The notes below the pieces were generated by a model. The model worked only from the letters and a program-made list of their open reading frames with translations, was not told where the DNA came from and did not search any database. This document shows positions 26,340-35,365 of a stretch of DNA of 64,000 nt, in pieces (the first letter of the stretch is position 1; each line of letters begins with the position of its first letter). The position numbers and the translations under genes were made by a program. The DNA is taken from NCBI GenBank assembly GCA_002418005.1, contig DIDF01000093.1, positions 14,943 through 78,942 of the forward strand, in the 5' to 3' direction. Source of the DNA: Lactobacillaceae bacterium UBA5807 (lineage in GTDB: Bacteria > Bacillota > Bacilli > Lactobacillales > Lactobacillaceae).

Positions 26340-27515
26340 ATGGGATTTATTGGCGAAATTGCCCTGATTTTAATCTCAGCCTTGTTAGCAGCAACAATTA
26401 GCGTGAGAATTGGCTTACCTGCTGTTATTGGCGAGCTACTTGCAGGAGTTATCCTTGGACCGGGTGTCTTAAATTTAGTGACAAACAGCCAGTTGCTTTC
26501 AGCTGGATCAGAACTGGGAGTGATCTTATTGATGTTTATCGCCGGGGTTGAAAGTGATTTGACGCTTTTAAAGAAATACATAAAACCTTCGCTTTTAGTT
26601 GCCAGTATTGGGGTGATTTTCCCCATGATTGCATTTTATGGATATGGATTATATATGAACCAGGGATTTGAACGGGCGATTTTTTGGGGAGTTATTTTTT
26701 CTGCAACATCGGTATCAATTAGTGTTGAAGTGTTACGCGAATTTAAAAAATTGAACACTAAAGAAGGGGCAACTGTCCTTGGAGCTGCCGTGGCGGATGA
26801 TATTATGGCCGTTTTGCTTTTGAGTATTTTTATTAGTTCCTTTGGAGTTTCTAAAGAAGAACCGCTGCCTTTATGGTTGAGTACACTGCTACAGGTTTTG
26901 TTTTTTGTCGGCATCTATGTCTTCACTAAGTGGATAATTCCATTTTTGATGGATCTAGCGCAAAGGCAGCCGGTGAGTCATTCAGTGGCAATTTCATCAA
27001 TGTTTTTATGCTTGATTATGGCTTTTCTTGCCGATATTGTTGGGCTAAGTTCAGTTGTCGGGGCTTTTTTTGCTGGCGTGGCGGTTGCCCAAACCAAATA
27101 TAAAGATTCTGTCGCCTCAAGTATTAGTTCTGTTGGTTACACTTTCTTCATTCCAATCTTTTTTATTTCAATCGGCTTGGAAATGAAATTTGATGGTTTT
27201 CTAAATAATATCGGTTTTATAATAATAATGACTGTGTTGGCCATTTTAACTAAGCTGATTGGCTGTGGCCTGGGAGCAAAATTTTCCGGTATGAATTTTT
27301 CTAGTTCACTTATGATCGGCTCAGGAATGGTTTCTCGGGGAGAAATGGCGTTGATAATTGCTCAATTGGGATTGTCGGCGAAATTGATTGCTGAAAATGT
27401 TTATTCGGAAATTATTGTCGTCATCGTTTTAACGACTATCGTTGCTCCTTTTATGTTGAAATTTTCGATTGCAAGAATTGATGATGGGAAGGATGAAGTT
27501 AAGAATGATAACTGA
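26340..27515 (+). CDS. Cation:proton antiporter, CPA2 family
   Basis: 391-residue integral membrane protein with about 12 helices. The N-terminal segment IGLPAVIGELLAGVILGPGVL and the paired acidic residues in LGAAVADDIMAVLLLS on a central helix are the CPA2 ion-site landmarks (NapA/KefB-like). It probably exchanges Na+ or K+ for protons and so helps pH or salt homeostasis. There is no C-terminal TrkA-N domain. GGAGGTGAT precedes the ATG. It overlaps the NUDIX gene by 11 bases and likely leads a three-gene operon. Confidence 0.9.
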   Translation: MGFIGEIALILISALLAATISVRIGLPAVIGELLAGVILGPGVLNLVTNSQLLSAGSELGVILLMFIAGVESDLTLLKKYIKPSLLVASIGVIFPMIAFYGYGLYMNQGFERAIFWGVIFSATSVSISVEVLREFKKLNTKEGATVLGAAVADDIMAVLLLSIFISSFGVSKEEPLPLWLSTLLQVLFFVGIYVFTKWIIPFLMDLAQRQPVSHSVAISSMFLCLIMAFLADIVGLSSVVGAFFAGVAVAQTKYKDSVASSISSVGYTFFIPIFFISIGLEMKFDGFLNNIGFIIIMTVLAILTKLIGCGLGAKFSGMNFSSSLMIGSGMVSRGEMALIIAQLGLSAKLIAENVYSEIIVVIVLTTIVAPFMLKFSIARIDDGKDEVKNDN

Positions 27516-27933
27516 ATATGCTAGTGGGGCCGCTGTTTACCAGGTAAAGAATGGTAAAATTTTATATTTGTTGCTTAAAAGTGCCACTTCAGATTTTTGG
27601 GGGCTGCCAAAAGGCCACGTTGAAAAAGGTGAAAACCTTGTCCAAACGGCGGTTAGAGAAATCCGTGAGGAAACAAGCCTAGACGCCACCATTGATACTG
27701 GTTTTAAAGAAGTTGTCGAATATGATATGAAAAATGGTCACCATAAGAACATTACATTTTTTGTTAGCAAGGTTGCCCCTGATGTCAAAGTTACTCGGCA
27801 AGTAGAAGAAATCAGTGACTTTGACTGGTTTGACTACAATGCAGCCAGAAAAGAGTTAACTTATGACAACCTGCGTGAATTACTTGATCATGCTGACAAA
27901 TATATCAGAGGAAAAGAGCATATTGAGGGGTAA
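27505..27933 (+). CDS. NUDIX hydrolase
   Basis: 142 residues from the ATG at 27505, preferred over an in-frame start at 27469 buried in the antiporter gene. GGATGAAG lies before the chosen ATG. The Nudix box is intact in its metal-binding core: G-HVEKG-E, then seven residues, then REIREETSL (Ser where Gly is common). It hydrolyses a nucleoside diphosphate linked to another group, possibly diadenosine polyphosphate or an oxidised nucleotide; the substrate is unknown. A guanylate-kinase-like gene follows 5 bases after its stop. Confidence 0.88.
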   Translation: MITEYASGAAVYQVKNGKILYLLLKSATSDFWGLPKGHVEKGENLVQTAVREIREETSLDATIDTGFKEVVEYDMKNGHHKNITFFVSKVAPDVKVTRQVEEISDFDWFDYNAARKELTYDNLRELLDHADKYIRGKEHIEG

Positions 27934-27938
27934 TTAAA

Positions 27939-28496
27939 TTGGTAGAAAATCGGGTGTTTGTAATTACTGGAGCCGCCGGAAGTGGCAAAACAACTGTCAG
28001 AGACTATTTACATGACAATTTTAATATGACGACGATTATCACCCACACAACCAGAAAACCCAGGGATAATGAGGTCGACGGCATCGATTATTACTTTGAA
28101 ACGCCGCAATCTTTTTTGCAAAATCATTACTTAGAGACTGTGAAGTATGCTGGCAATCTTTACGGTTCTTCTTTTGAAGGCCTTCAGCGGGCTTGGGAAA
28201 AAACACCATTTGCGACGATTGTTTTAGACACTGCTGGAGCAATTACCTATAAGCAAAAATTGGCTGACAAAGCAGTAGTTATCTTTCTCAAAGTAGGTGA
28301 CAAGCACAAACTCTTAAACCGAATGGAAAAGCGTGGAGATAAAGAATCAATTATCGCCCAGCGAATTCATAGCAAGGAATATCAAAGAGATTTAACTCTT
28401 CCTAAAGGATTGCAGGGTAAGGCTCAAGTTGTTATTAATGATCAATGGGGAAAAACCATTGAAGAAATTGAAGCAATTATTAACAAGTATGAATAA
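27939..28496 (+). CDS. Guanylate kinase-like protein
   Basis: 185 residues starting at TTG with GAGGGG upstream. The P-loop is ITGAAGSGKTTVRDYL; a GMP-binding-type segment ITHTTRKPRDNEVDGIDYYFET follows, then YAGNLYGSSFEGL and the lid RMEKRGDKE. The fold is that of Gmk. The motif is shorter than in housekeeping guanylate kinases (about 205 residues), so this may be a second, divergent copy. The operon context with a NUDIX enzyme suggests nucleotide housekeeping. Confidence 0.85.
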   Translation: MVENRVFVITGAAGSGKTTVRDYLHDNFNMTTIITHTTRKPRDNEVDGIDYYFETPQSFLQNHYLETVKYAGNLYGSSFEGLQRAWEKTPFATIVLDTAGAITYKQKLADKAVVIFLKVGDKHKLLNRMEKRGDKESIIAQRIHSKEYQRDLTLPKGLQGKAQVVINDQWGKTIEEIEAIINKYE

Positions 28497-28511
28497 CCTT
28501 GTTTAATTCGA

Positions 28512-28559
28512 TTGATTGTTCTAGGGCTAAATTTATGTTATTATTCTAAAAAGTAGTAA
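28512..28559 (+). promoter_or_regulatory. Promoter with overlapping dyad upstream of the Fur-family regulator
   Basis: TTGATT (28512-28517) and TGTTAT (28536-28541) are 18 bases apart. An imperfect dyad TTATTAT-N8-GTAGTAA (28538-28559) overlaps the -10 and resembles a PerR/Fur-type box loosely. Autoregulation is inferred. Confidence 0.45.
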
Positions 28560-28611
28560 TTACGATTTAAGAACTTTAAGGCCGTCTTTTTAGAGTGGGA
28601 GCTGATTTTAA

Positions 28612-29055
28612 ATGGCTGCAACAATTAGTCAAGCAACAAAGGTTTTAAAAGATAACAATTTTAAAATCACCAAACAAAGAAGAGCAATGCTGGATTTTTT
28701 GATCGCCACTGGGACTCAACGATATGTTGACGTTACCAGCATCGACAATTTTATGCGCGAGACTTTTCCAAAAATGAGTCACAATACGATTTATCGAAAT
28801 ATTTCGGAATTTGCTGAATTAGGAATTGTTGAACGCCAAGTTAATGGCAAACATGCCTCAGTTAAGTTTCAATGTGATTTCAATCATGAACATCATCATC
28901 ATTTTATTTGCAATAATTGTGGCAAGGTCATTGAGCTAAAAGATTGTCCGATTGGCCCAGAGGTGACTTCTCAGCTTAAAGGATGCATGGTTACCGGCCA
29001 CATGGTTCAAATTTATGGTCTTTGCCCAGAGTGCGCAAAGCAACTTAATCAATAA
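28612..29055 (+). CDS. Fur family transcriptional regulator (PerR/Fur/Zur type)
   Basis: 147 residues. An N-terminal winged helix (ITKQRRAMLDFL, then MSHNTIYRNISEFAELGIV) precedes a C-terminal metal/dimer domain. That domain has a His-rich stretch HEHHHHFIC and two CxxC pairs (CNNCGK and CPEC) for the structural zinc. It senses a metal or peroxide and represses target genes. Whether it is Fur, Zur or PerR cannot be set by eye. It is a candidate regulator of the heme locus in this window, though I see no Fur box there. A GTGGGAG site precedes the ATG. Confidence 0.9.
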   Translation: MAATISQATKVLKDNNFKITKQRRAMLDFLIATGTQRYVDVTSIDNFMRETFPKMSHNTIYRNISEFAELGIVERQVNGKHASVKFQCDFNHEHHHHFICNNCGKVIELKDCPIGPEVTSQLKGCMVTGHMVQIYGLCPECAKQLNQ

Positions 29056-29133
29056 TTAATAAAAAATTTAGAGATTATTGAAACTAATATGCGATAATGG
29101 TGGCTACTAAAATAATCGAAAGTAGGGATATTG

Positions 29134-29667
29134 ATGGATAATCGAATTCCACCGTTAATAACACCTTTTGCAATTTTATCGATTTCTCTGGCATTGGGCG
29201 CAACCAACTTAGTAGTTAATAAAGTTACTTCGACTACTGAGGGAACCCCGACAACTGCTCAGACAAATAAGCAAAAGGATTTAACTAAATCAATTTATGG
29301 CAAGCCATCGCCTAAACCAAATAAGAAAGATAGTTCTTCTGATTCAAGCAAAAATTCGTCTTCTGATAAGACAAATCAGACCAGTACAAGTAATAAGCCG
29401 GCAAACGAGAATAAAACCAATACCACTACTGGCAATGAAATCAAAAGCTCTACCGGCACTACAAAATCACAGACCAGTCCTACTCAAAATCAGCAAACCA
29501 AGACGACTACAAATGGTACTCAAACTAATAAATCAACTACCAATGAAAATGGTACTGACAACACGACTAATGGCAAAACTAATACTACCAACCAAACAAC
29601 AAATAACGGTCAAACCAATAAGAATGCTACTGCCAATGTGGTTGAAGACCAAGGAGGCACTAAGTAA
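29134..29667 (+). CDS. Membrane-anchored low-complexity Thr/Asn/Ser/Lys-rich protein
   Basis: 177 residues from the ATG at 29134 (AGTAGGG upstream). An N-terminal hydrophobic segment (residues 9-29) is followed by about 140 residues made almost wholly of Thr, Asn, Ser, Lys and Gln, with no folded domain. It looks like an extracellular stalk or wall-spanning linker. No LPxTG motif is present. Its stop codon overlaps the ATG of the next gene by one base (TAATG), so the two are translationally coupled and probably act together. Function unknown. Confidence 0.65.
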   Translation: MDNRIPPLITPFAILSISLALGATNLVVNKVTSTTEGTPTTAQTNKQKDLTKSIYGKPSPKPNKKDSSSDSSKNSSSDKTNQTSTSNKPANENKTNTTTGNEIKSSTGTTKSQTSPTQNQQTKTTTNGTQTNKSTTNENGTDNTTNGKTNTTNQTTNNGQTNKNATANVVEDQGGTK

Positions 29668-30491
29668 TGTTTAGTTTCTTGGATATGATCAACCATTATC
29701 TTGGTTATTTTAATATCAATAATCGATTAAAGGGCAGGGTGTATTCTGTCTTAGGTGGGCTGGGAACGGCATACTTGTTTTATATTAGTATTCGGTTTAT
29801 TATGAATCATTTTTATAAGCAGGGTTTACTGATTCTTTTAGTAGCCTTTATTTTGCTTTATTTTTTGATATGTAATATTTTTTATTACTTTACGAAAGTT
29901 CAGCCTCGGTTTGACATTTCACCTAAACTTGCCGAATGGCTTCACATTAAGGAACATCAGGAAGTTGAGACTAATTCTAGATTTGGCAATCAAGTAGTAA
30001 CACCTACGCAAAATGCAAACGGAATCTTTGATCAACAGCACGTGTTACCGGCAAAGGTTCGAATTACTCCGCAACAACAGCGAAATATTGAACAGATTGT
30101 CTTAAGACTTAAGGATCAAGGTATTTTCAAAGAGGATTATAATGGTATGCTTGATCGACAAATCTATGAGCTTCTTAAAGCAACTGCTGGAAAGCCAATA
30201 TACGCAATTGGCCGCGGGGTGGTTTTACCCTACTTTGATATGAAATTGGAGGGTGACCGCTACGTGGTTTATGGAGGATTAAATGAGGCAGAAGTGTTTC
30301 CAATCGGAGTGATCCGTCAAGTAGGCCTACAATCAATTGCCAGTGCATCAAACTTGGACGTTGATTTGTTTTTGGCTTCTGTCATGTTAGTTGGTGGTCC
30401 ATTTAAAGTTAATGGCAGAGCAGGTGTTATCGAACAGAGCCATCCATATTCAATCACCACTCAAGTTGCATATAAAAAGAAACAGAATTGA
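29667..30491 (+). CDS. Uncharacterised two-helix membrane protein
   Basis: 274 residues. Two transmembrane helices near the N-terminus (about 26-44 and 52-73) are followed by a soluble part of about 190 residues. It has a charged helical segment (RITPQQQRNIEQIVLRLKDQGIFKEDY) and a compact C-terminal domain with AIGRGVVLPYFDMKLEGDRYVVYGGL. I do not recognise a characterised family. AGGAGG lies upstream inside the preceding gene, to which it is coupled. It may interact with the low-complexity surface protein. Confidence 0.75.
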   Translation: MFSFLDMINHYLGYFNINNRLKGRVYSVLGGLGTAYLFYISIRFIMNHFYKQGLLILLVAFILLYFLICNIFYYFTKVQPRFDISPKLAEWLHIKEHQEVETNSRFGNQVVTPTQNANGIFDQQHVLPAKVRITPQQQRNIEQIVLRLKDQGIFKEDYNGMLDRQIYELLKATAGKPIYAIGRGVVLPYFDMKLEGDRYVVYGGLNEAEVFPIGVIRQVGLQSIASASNLDVDLFLASVMLVGGPFKVNGRAGVIEQSHPYSITTQVAYKKKQN

Positions 30492-30509
30492 TTAATAATG
30501 AGAAAAGAA

Positions 30510-30545
30510 TGAGAGCCTGATTTTAAAATCAGGCTCTTTTTTTGT
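30510..30545 (+). terminator. Strong Rho-independent terminator
   Basis: GAGAGCCTGATTTT pairs perfectly with AAAATCAGGCTCTT, followed by a run of T. Confidence 0.92.
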
Positions 30546-30775
30546 CTCTTATCATATTTTGATCATGATTTAAATCCTTTTTTTATCAAGTAATCTGAAT
30601 TATAATTGATTGTTACAAGGAGGTAACAGAAACTTTCTTATAGTTATTTGAAGGATGCCTTATAAATTTTATGAGAATTGCTTTCATTTTTATGATAATG
30701 TTTTCAAAAATTTAGAGCTCAGATAGCAAATCTTTCTGCTACAAAAATTGGGAACGAAATTGGAGGGAATTTACA

Positions 30776-31516
30776 ATGTCAATGATTGAATTTCACGATG
30801 TCCAAAAATATTATGGCGATTTTCATGCATTAAAGGATATCAATTTGGACATTGAAGCAGGTGAAACCGTTGTTTTGATTGGGCCTTCTGGTTCAGGTAA
30901 ATCAACATTGATCAGAACTGTTAACGGCCTGGAAAGAATTCAGAAAGGTAAATTAATTGTCAATGGTCAGGACCTGGCAAATAAGAATACTGATATGAAC
31001 CGAATCCGCAAGAATGTTGGGATGGTATTCCAGCATTTTAATCTTTATGCGAACAAAACAGTGTTGGAAAACATTATGCTGGCTCCTAGAATTGTCCTTC
31101 ATCGAAAAGAAGATGAAAACAAAAAGATTGCCTATCAGCTTCTTGATCAAGTTGGCCTAAGATCTCAGGCAAACAAGTTGCCTGCCGAGCTTTCTGGTGG
31201 TCAACAGCAACGGATTGCCATTGCCAGGTCACTAGCAATGAGACCAAAGTGTTTGTTGTTTGATGAGCCCACCAGTGCATTGGATCCAGAAATGATTGAT
31301 GATGTTTTGAATGTTATGAAGGAAATTGCTCAAGATTCCAGTATGACAATGTTAGTTGTTACTCATGAAATGGGATTTGCTCGTGAAGTTGCTAACAGAG
31401 TTATCTTTATGGATGATGGCAGAATTCTTGAGGACGATAGCAGTGAGAAATTCTTCGATGGGGAGCCTTCCAATGAAAGAGCTCGTCAATTCCTTGGAAA
31501 AATTATCACACACTAA
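30776..31516 (+). CDS. glnQ: Polar amino-acid ABC transporter, ATP-binding protein
   Basis: 246 residues with Walker A GPSGSGKST, Q-loop VFQHFNLY, signature LSGGQQQR, Walker B LLFDEPTSALDPE and switch His VTHEMGFAREV. These are textbook features of the GlnQ/HisP subfamily. It powers uptake of glutamine or another polar amino acid. First gene of a four-gene operon (ATPase, binding protein, two permeases). TTGGAGGG precedes the ATG. The 280 bases upstream contain a TATAAT at 30601-30606 and an isolated AAGGAGG at 30618, but no start codon at a useful distance from it. Confidence 0.9.
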   Translation: MSMIEFHDVQKYYGDFHALKDINLDIEAGETVVLIGPSGSGKSTLIRTVNGLERIQKGKLIVNGQDLANKNTDMNRIRKNVGMVFQHFNLYANKTVLENIMLAPRIVLHRKEDENKKIAYQLLDQVGLRSQANKLPAELSGGQQQRIAIARSLAMRPKCLLFDEPTSALDPEMIDDVLNVMKEIAQDSSMTMLVVTHEMGFAREVANRVIFMDDGRILEDDSSEKFFDGEPSNERARQFLGKIITH

Positions 31517-31539
31517 ACTATTGTTGGGGAGGATTTACC

Positions 31540-32382
31540 ATGAAAAAGTTTCTTTCGAAATTAGGCATTTTATTTGCCCTCATTTTAATGGTAGTTGGGC
31601 TGTCAGCCTGTGCTAAAAGTAGCAGTGGCAGTTCAAAACCCGACGTTTTGGCGGAAGATAAGAAATCTGAAACTATTACTTGGGGTGTTAAAGCTGATAC
31701 CAAACTCTTTGGTTTGATGGATGTTAAAACTAATCGAATTCAAGGATTTGAAATAGATTTGGCTAAAGCAATGACAAAGCAAATTCTTGGTCCAAAAGGC
31801 AAAGCAAGGTTCATTCAAGTAACTAGTCAAACGCGAATGCCTTTGCTGAGAAATGGCAATATTGATGCCATAATGGCAACTATGACTATTACTCCACAAA
31901 GAGCTGAGCAGGTTGATTTTAGTCGATCATACTTCGATGCCGGCCAAGCTATTCTAGTCAAGAATGGCAGCAAAATTAAAAATGTTCACGATTTAAATTA
32001 TAGTGGTGCCGTTGTTCTTGGTGTTGTTGGATCAAATTCAGTTCAAAATATTAAGAAGTTTGCTCCTAAAGCGAAAGTTCTTCAACTCACTGATTATTCT
32101 CAAGCATTTACAGCTTTGAGATCTGGTCAGGGTCAAGCGTTGACTACTGATAACGGTATTCTTTACGGGATGTCTGTTGAAAATCCTAACTACTCGGTTG
32201 TTGGTGGGACATTTACCAAAGAACCATATGGGATTGCGGTTGATAAAGGACAAAAACCATTTTTAAATGCAATTAATAGTGCACTCACTGAGGTTGAAAA
32301 GTCTGGTCAATATAATAAGCTCATCTACAAGTGGTTTGGTAACGTTAAAGGATTTAATTTGAAGGGGGCGTACCGTCAATGA
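31540..32382 (+). CDS. glnH: Polar amino-acid ABC transporter, substrate-binding lipoprotein
   Basis: 280 residues. A lipoprotein signal peptide ends in the lipobox VGLSAC, with Cys at about residue 25. The mature protein is a periplasmic-binding-protein type 2 fold: ITWGVKADTKLFGLMDVKTNRIQGFEIDLAKAM and the cleft segment MATMTITPQRAEQVDFSRSY are diagnostic of amino-acid binders. Gln or Glu is the likely ligand, not proven. The next gene overlaps by 4 bases. Confidence 0.9.
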   Translation: MKKFLSKLGILFALILMVVGLSACAKSSSGSSKPDVLAEDKKSETITWGVKADTKLFGLMDVKTNRIQGFEIDLAKAMTKQILGPKGKARFIQVTSQTRMPLLRNGNIDAIMATMTITPQRAEQVDFSRSYFDAGQAILVKNGSKIKNVHDLNYSGAVVLGVVGSNSVQNIKKFAPKAKVLQLTDYSQAFTALRSGQGQALTTDNGILYGMSVENPNYSVVGGTFTKEPYGIAVDKGQKPFLNAINSALTEVEKSGQYNKLIYKWFGNVKGFNLKGAYRQ

Positions 32383-33017
32383 TCCAAATTTTTCACAGTT
32401 ATGGGAATCTGCTTCTGACCGGTTTCATCCAAACCTTGTGGTGCAGTATCATCGCACTTTTCTTTGCGTTAATAATCGGATCAGGATTTGCAATCCTAGA
32501 AGTTACACCAATCAAATTTTTGAGAGTAATTGCCAAAGCTTATATTGAACTGTTTCGTAATATTCCACTTTTGGTTATTACAATGTTCTTTTATGTTGTA
32601 ATTCCTATGTATATTGCTAAGATTAGCGGCTTTGCTGCTGGGACAATTGGGTTGACTCTTTACTCATCTGCTTTTATTGCTGAAACCGTTCGATCCGGGA
32701 TTCAATCCGTTGATCCTGGGCAAATGGAAGGCTCTAGAGCTAATGGCCTTTCTTTTTGGCAGGCGATGAGATACATTGTTTTACCACAGGCTTTTAGATA
32801 CGTTATCCCACCTTTGGGCAACCAGTTTATTAACCTAGTTAAGAACTCATCCGTTTTAGCCTTTGTTGCCGGCTTTGATTTGATGTATCAAGGTAATGTT
32901 ATTGCTTCTGATTCATTGATGAGTATGAGTTCGTACTTATGTGTTGGTCTTCTTTATTTGATAATCACATTGCCGCTTAGTTATTACATGCGTTATCTTG
33001 AAAAGAAATTAGCCTAG
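32379..33017 (+). CDS. Polar amino-acid ABC transporter, permease 1
   Basis: 212 residues with about five helices. The His/Glu/Gln permease EAA loop reads ANGLSFWQAMRYIVLPQAFRYVIPPLGNQF. Pairs with the second permease at 33034 to form the channel. The start overlaps the binding-protein gene (ATGA arrangement). Confidence 0.92.
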   Translation: MIQIFHSYGNLLLTGFIQTLWCSIIALFFALIIGSGFAILEVTPIKFLRVIAKAYIELFRNIPLLVITMFFYVVIPMYIAKISGFAAGTIGLTLYSSAFIAETVRSGIQSVDPGQMEGSRANGLSFWQAMRYIVLPQAFRYVIPPLGNQFINLVKNSSVLAFVAGFDLMYQGNVIASDSLMSMSSYLCVGLLYLIITLPLSYYMRYLEKKLA

Positions 33018-33033
33018 AAAGGGGGAATCTTAA

Positions 33034-33738
33034 ATGTTATCTGTTTTAGGTGCATATTCATGGGTTAACATTAAGTTCCTCCTATCAGGAGCTGCTGTTA
33101 CCGTATTTGTTTCAATTGTTTCAATTATTTTGAGTTATATTTTTGGGATTATCTTTGGAATTATCCGATATGTCCAGATCAAATATCTTTCTGCGATAGT
33201 TGGCTTTGTGATCGATATTATTCGAAACTTGCCACTAATCTTGATTATCTTCTTCACGTATTTTGGACTGCCAAGACTAGGGTTTAAACCTACACCTTTG
33301 TGGGCAACAATTGTTGCCATGACAGTCTTTGAATCGATGATGATTGCTGAAATTGTTCGTGCCGGAATTAATTCGATTCCGGTTGGCCAAATGGAAGGTG
33401 CCAGAGCTAACGGCCTTTCATATTGGCAGGCATTAAGGTACATCATTTTACCGCAAGCTATTAAGAATATGATTCCTGCAATTGTTAGTCAGTTCATTTC
33501 ACTGGTTAAGGATACTTCATTGGCAACAATTATTGTCCTACCAGACCTGATGAACCATGCCCAAATTATTTACGGACAAAACACTAATTACACAATTCCA
33601 ATGTTTCTTGCTCTGGCGGTTATGTACTTTATTGTTTGTTATTCATTGTCACTACTGTCTCAGTACCTTGATCATCGACTTGGGACATCCAAGGAAGATA
33701 AGCCCGAGGAAGTTGCCCAGACCACTGAGAGCAATTAA
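33034..33738 (+). CDS. Polar amino-acid ABC transporter, permease 2
   Basis: 234 residues. A homologue of the preceding permease with its own EAA loop, GARANGLSYWQALRYIILPQAIKNMIPA, and a short charged C-terminal tail (EDKPEEVAQTTESN). Last gene of the glnQH-permease operon. AAAGGGGG precedes the ATG. Confidence 0.92.
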   Translation: MLSVLGAYSWVNIKFLLSGAAVTVFVSIVSIILSYIFGIIFGIIRYVQIKYLSAIVGFVIDIIRNLPLILIIFFTYFGLPRLGFKPTPLWATIVAMTVFESMMIAEIVRAGINSIPVGQMEGARANGLSYWQALRYIILPQAIKNMIPAIVSQFISLVKDTSLATIIVLPDLMNHAQIIYGQNTNYTIPMFLALAVMYFIVCYSLSLLSQYLDHRLGTSKEDKPEEVAQTTESN

Positions 33739-33752
33739 TAATTAGCACATTT

Positions 33753-33797
33753 AAAAGGCAGTCTTATGTAGCAAACCTACATAAGACCGCCTTTTTA
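33753..33797 (+). terminator. Terminator of the polar amino-acid ABC operon
   Basis: AAAGGCAGTCTTATGTAG pairs with CTACATAAGACCGCCTTT (one mismatch), followed by TTTAT. Confidence 0.9.
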
Positions 33798-33911
33798 TAA
33801 TTGAGAAATTTTTGCCCTTAAAGTTATCGGATAAACTTATGTCAAGGAGTGCACAAAAGGTTTTTATATTAAGATTGGCTATTCATAACTTAAGATCCTA
33901 AATTAGGGCAA

Positions 33912-33947
33912 TAAAAAGCCGTTACTGGTTGAAAGTAACGGCTTTTA
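33912..33947. terminator. Bidirectional terminator downstream of the APC permease
   Basis: AAAAGCCGTTACT pairs with AGTAACGGCTTTT around GGTTGAA. It mainly serves the leftward gene at 33966. Confidence 0.88.
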
Positions 33948-33965
33948 AATATTAACTTTTTAAAT

Positions 33966-35324
33966 CTAAATGTCGTCCTCTTCGTCGTAGTCGATTTTTT
34001 CATTGGCATGTCTTTTGGTTTCAAACCAATAAACTGGAAATCCAATCAGGACAAACAAGAATGATAATAAAACACCACTTAAATCAGATTGAATTTCACT
34101 AATTATTACGAACAATGAACCAAATATCGCAACGATTGGAGTAATTGGATAAAGTGGGGTTGAAAACTCACGTTTAACATCCTTATTGCGCTTTCTAAGA
34201 AGGAATACACCAACGAAGGCCATTACATAGAAGCAATATACAGTGAAGATACAAAGCTCTGAAAGGCGATCAGCATTAAAGAATAGAATCATGATTGCGA
34301 CAATTAGTAATTCCACCATTGTTGAGAAGATCGGAGTATGAGATTTTGGATGTAAGTATGAAAGGATATTACTGAATGGCAACTGTTTTCTTTTCGCCAT
34401 CGCATACATAATCCGTGGAAAAGTCATGATCTTTCCGTTCATACAACCGACAATGGAAATGATAATTCCAATACTCAGAATTTTACCGCCGATGTCGCCA
34501 AAGAACTTATTTGCGATGAAAGGAATTGCTGAAGTTCCAAGATGATGCATCTGTTCAGCGGGAATTGCTCGATAAACTCCAATTGTAACTAAGATATAAA
34601 TTGCCATAACCATTAAAATTCCTAAGGTAATAGCTTGTGGAAGCAATTTTCTAGGATTCCTGATTTCACCACCCAGGTTTGCAACTAAGATCCAACCGTC
34701 AAAAGCAAATAAAGTAGCTAGAATAGCGACCCCAAAGTTGCCAGCAGTTTGATGAACATCAACCAAGCTTTGGCCTAAGGCATTCTGATCGCCAAAAAAG
34801 AGGCCCAAAATGATCAAAGCAAGCACTGGAACTAACTTACAAATTGTTGTAACAATAGCAAATGTAGCGCCATAACGGTTGGAAAATAAATTTAAAATTC
34901 CGACCAAGACAACGGTGATGATTGCCAGTGGCACATTCCAAGAAGTTGGAAAATGAAAGAAATCTGAAAGAAGAATAGCTAAATATGCTCCCAAAGAGGC
35001 AATCATTGCTGGGCCATAGATAATAATCTGCATCCATCCGGAAAGAAATCCCCAGATCTGACCGTAGATTTTTTCCATATATACATACAATCCACCAGTT
35101 TGTGGGATTTGTGAAGCAATTTCAGCGATTGTAAGTCCTGCCGTCAAAGTTAAAATACCACCGGCAATCCAGGCTAAAATCCCCATTGTAGTGGAACCGG
35201 CATCGTCTAAAACTGCAGCTTGACGAACAAAAATACCGGCACCAATAATTGTTCCGATAACTAAAGAAAGTGCAGACCAAAGGCCGAGGTCCCGATCCAA
35301 ATGAACCTTGTTTTCGTTTTTCAT
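33966..35324 (-). CDS. APC family amino acid permease
   Basis: 452 residues and about 12 helices. The first helix carries LVIGTIIGAGIFVRQAAVL, the glycine-rich substrate-binding signature of the amino acid/polyamine/organocation family. TGGLYVYMEKIYG follows the second helix. It resembles LAT-like exchangers and SteT more than GABA or arginine antiporters; the substrate is not assignable. It is probably a single gene, with GGGGG before the ATG. hflX lies about 40 bases upstream on the same strand. Confidence 0.88.
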   Translation of the reverse strand: MKNENKVHLDRDLGLWSALSLVIGTIIGAGIFVRQAAVLDDAGSTTMGILAWIAGGILTLTAGLTIAEIASQIPQTGGLYVYMEKIYGQIWGFLSGWMQIIIYGPAMIASLGAYLAILLSDFFHFPTSWNVPLAIITVVLVGILNLFSNRYGATFAIVTTICKLVPVLALIILGLFFGDQNALGQSLVDVHQTAGNFGVAILATLFAFDGWILVANLGGEIRNPRKLLPQAITLGILMVMAIYILVTIGVYRAIPAEQMHHLGTSAIPFIANKFFGDIGGKILSIGIIISIVGCMNGKIMTFPRIMYAMAKRKQLPFSNILSYLHPKSHTPIFSTMVELLIVAIMILFFNADRLSELCIFTVYCFYVMAFVGVFLLRKRNKDVKREFSTPLYPITPIVAIFGSLFVIISEIQSDLSGVLLSFLFVLIGFPVYWFETKRHANEKIDYDEEDDI

Positions 35325-35365
35325 TATGTGTTAACCCCCATAGGTAATTGTTGTTTGTTTATTAT

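Noticed and set aside
30618..30660. Possible leader peptide after AAGGAGG upstream of glnQ
   Set aside because: No ATG, GTG or TTG occurs at a workable distance from the ribosome-like site.
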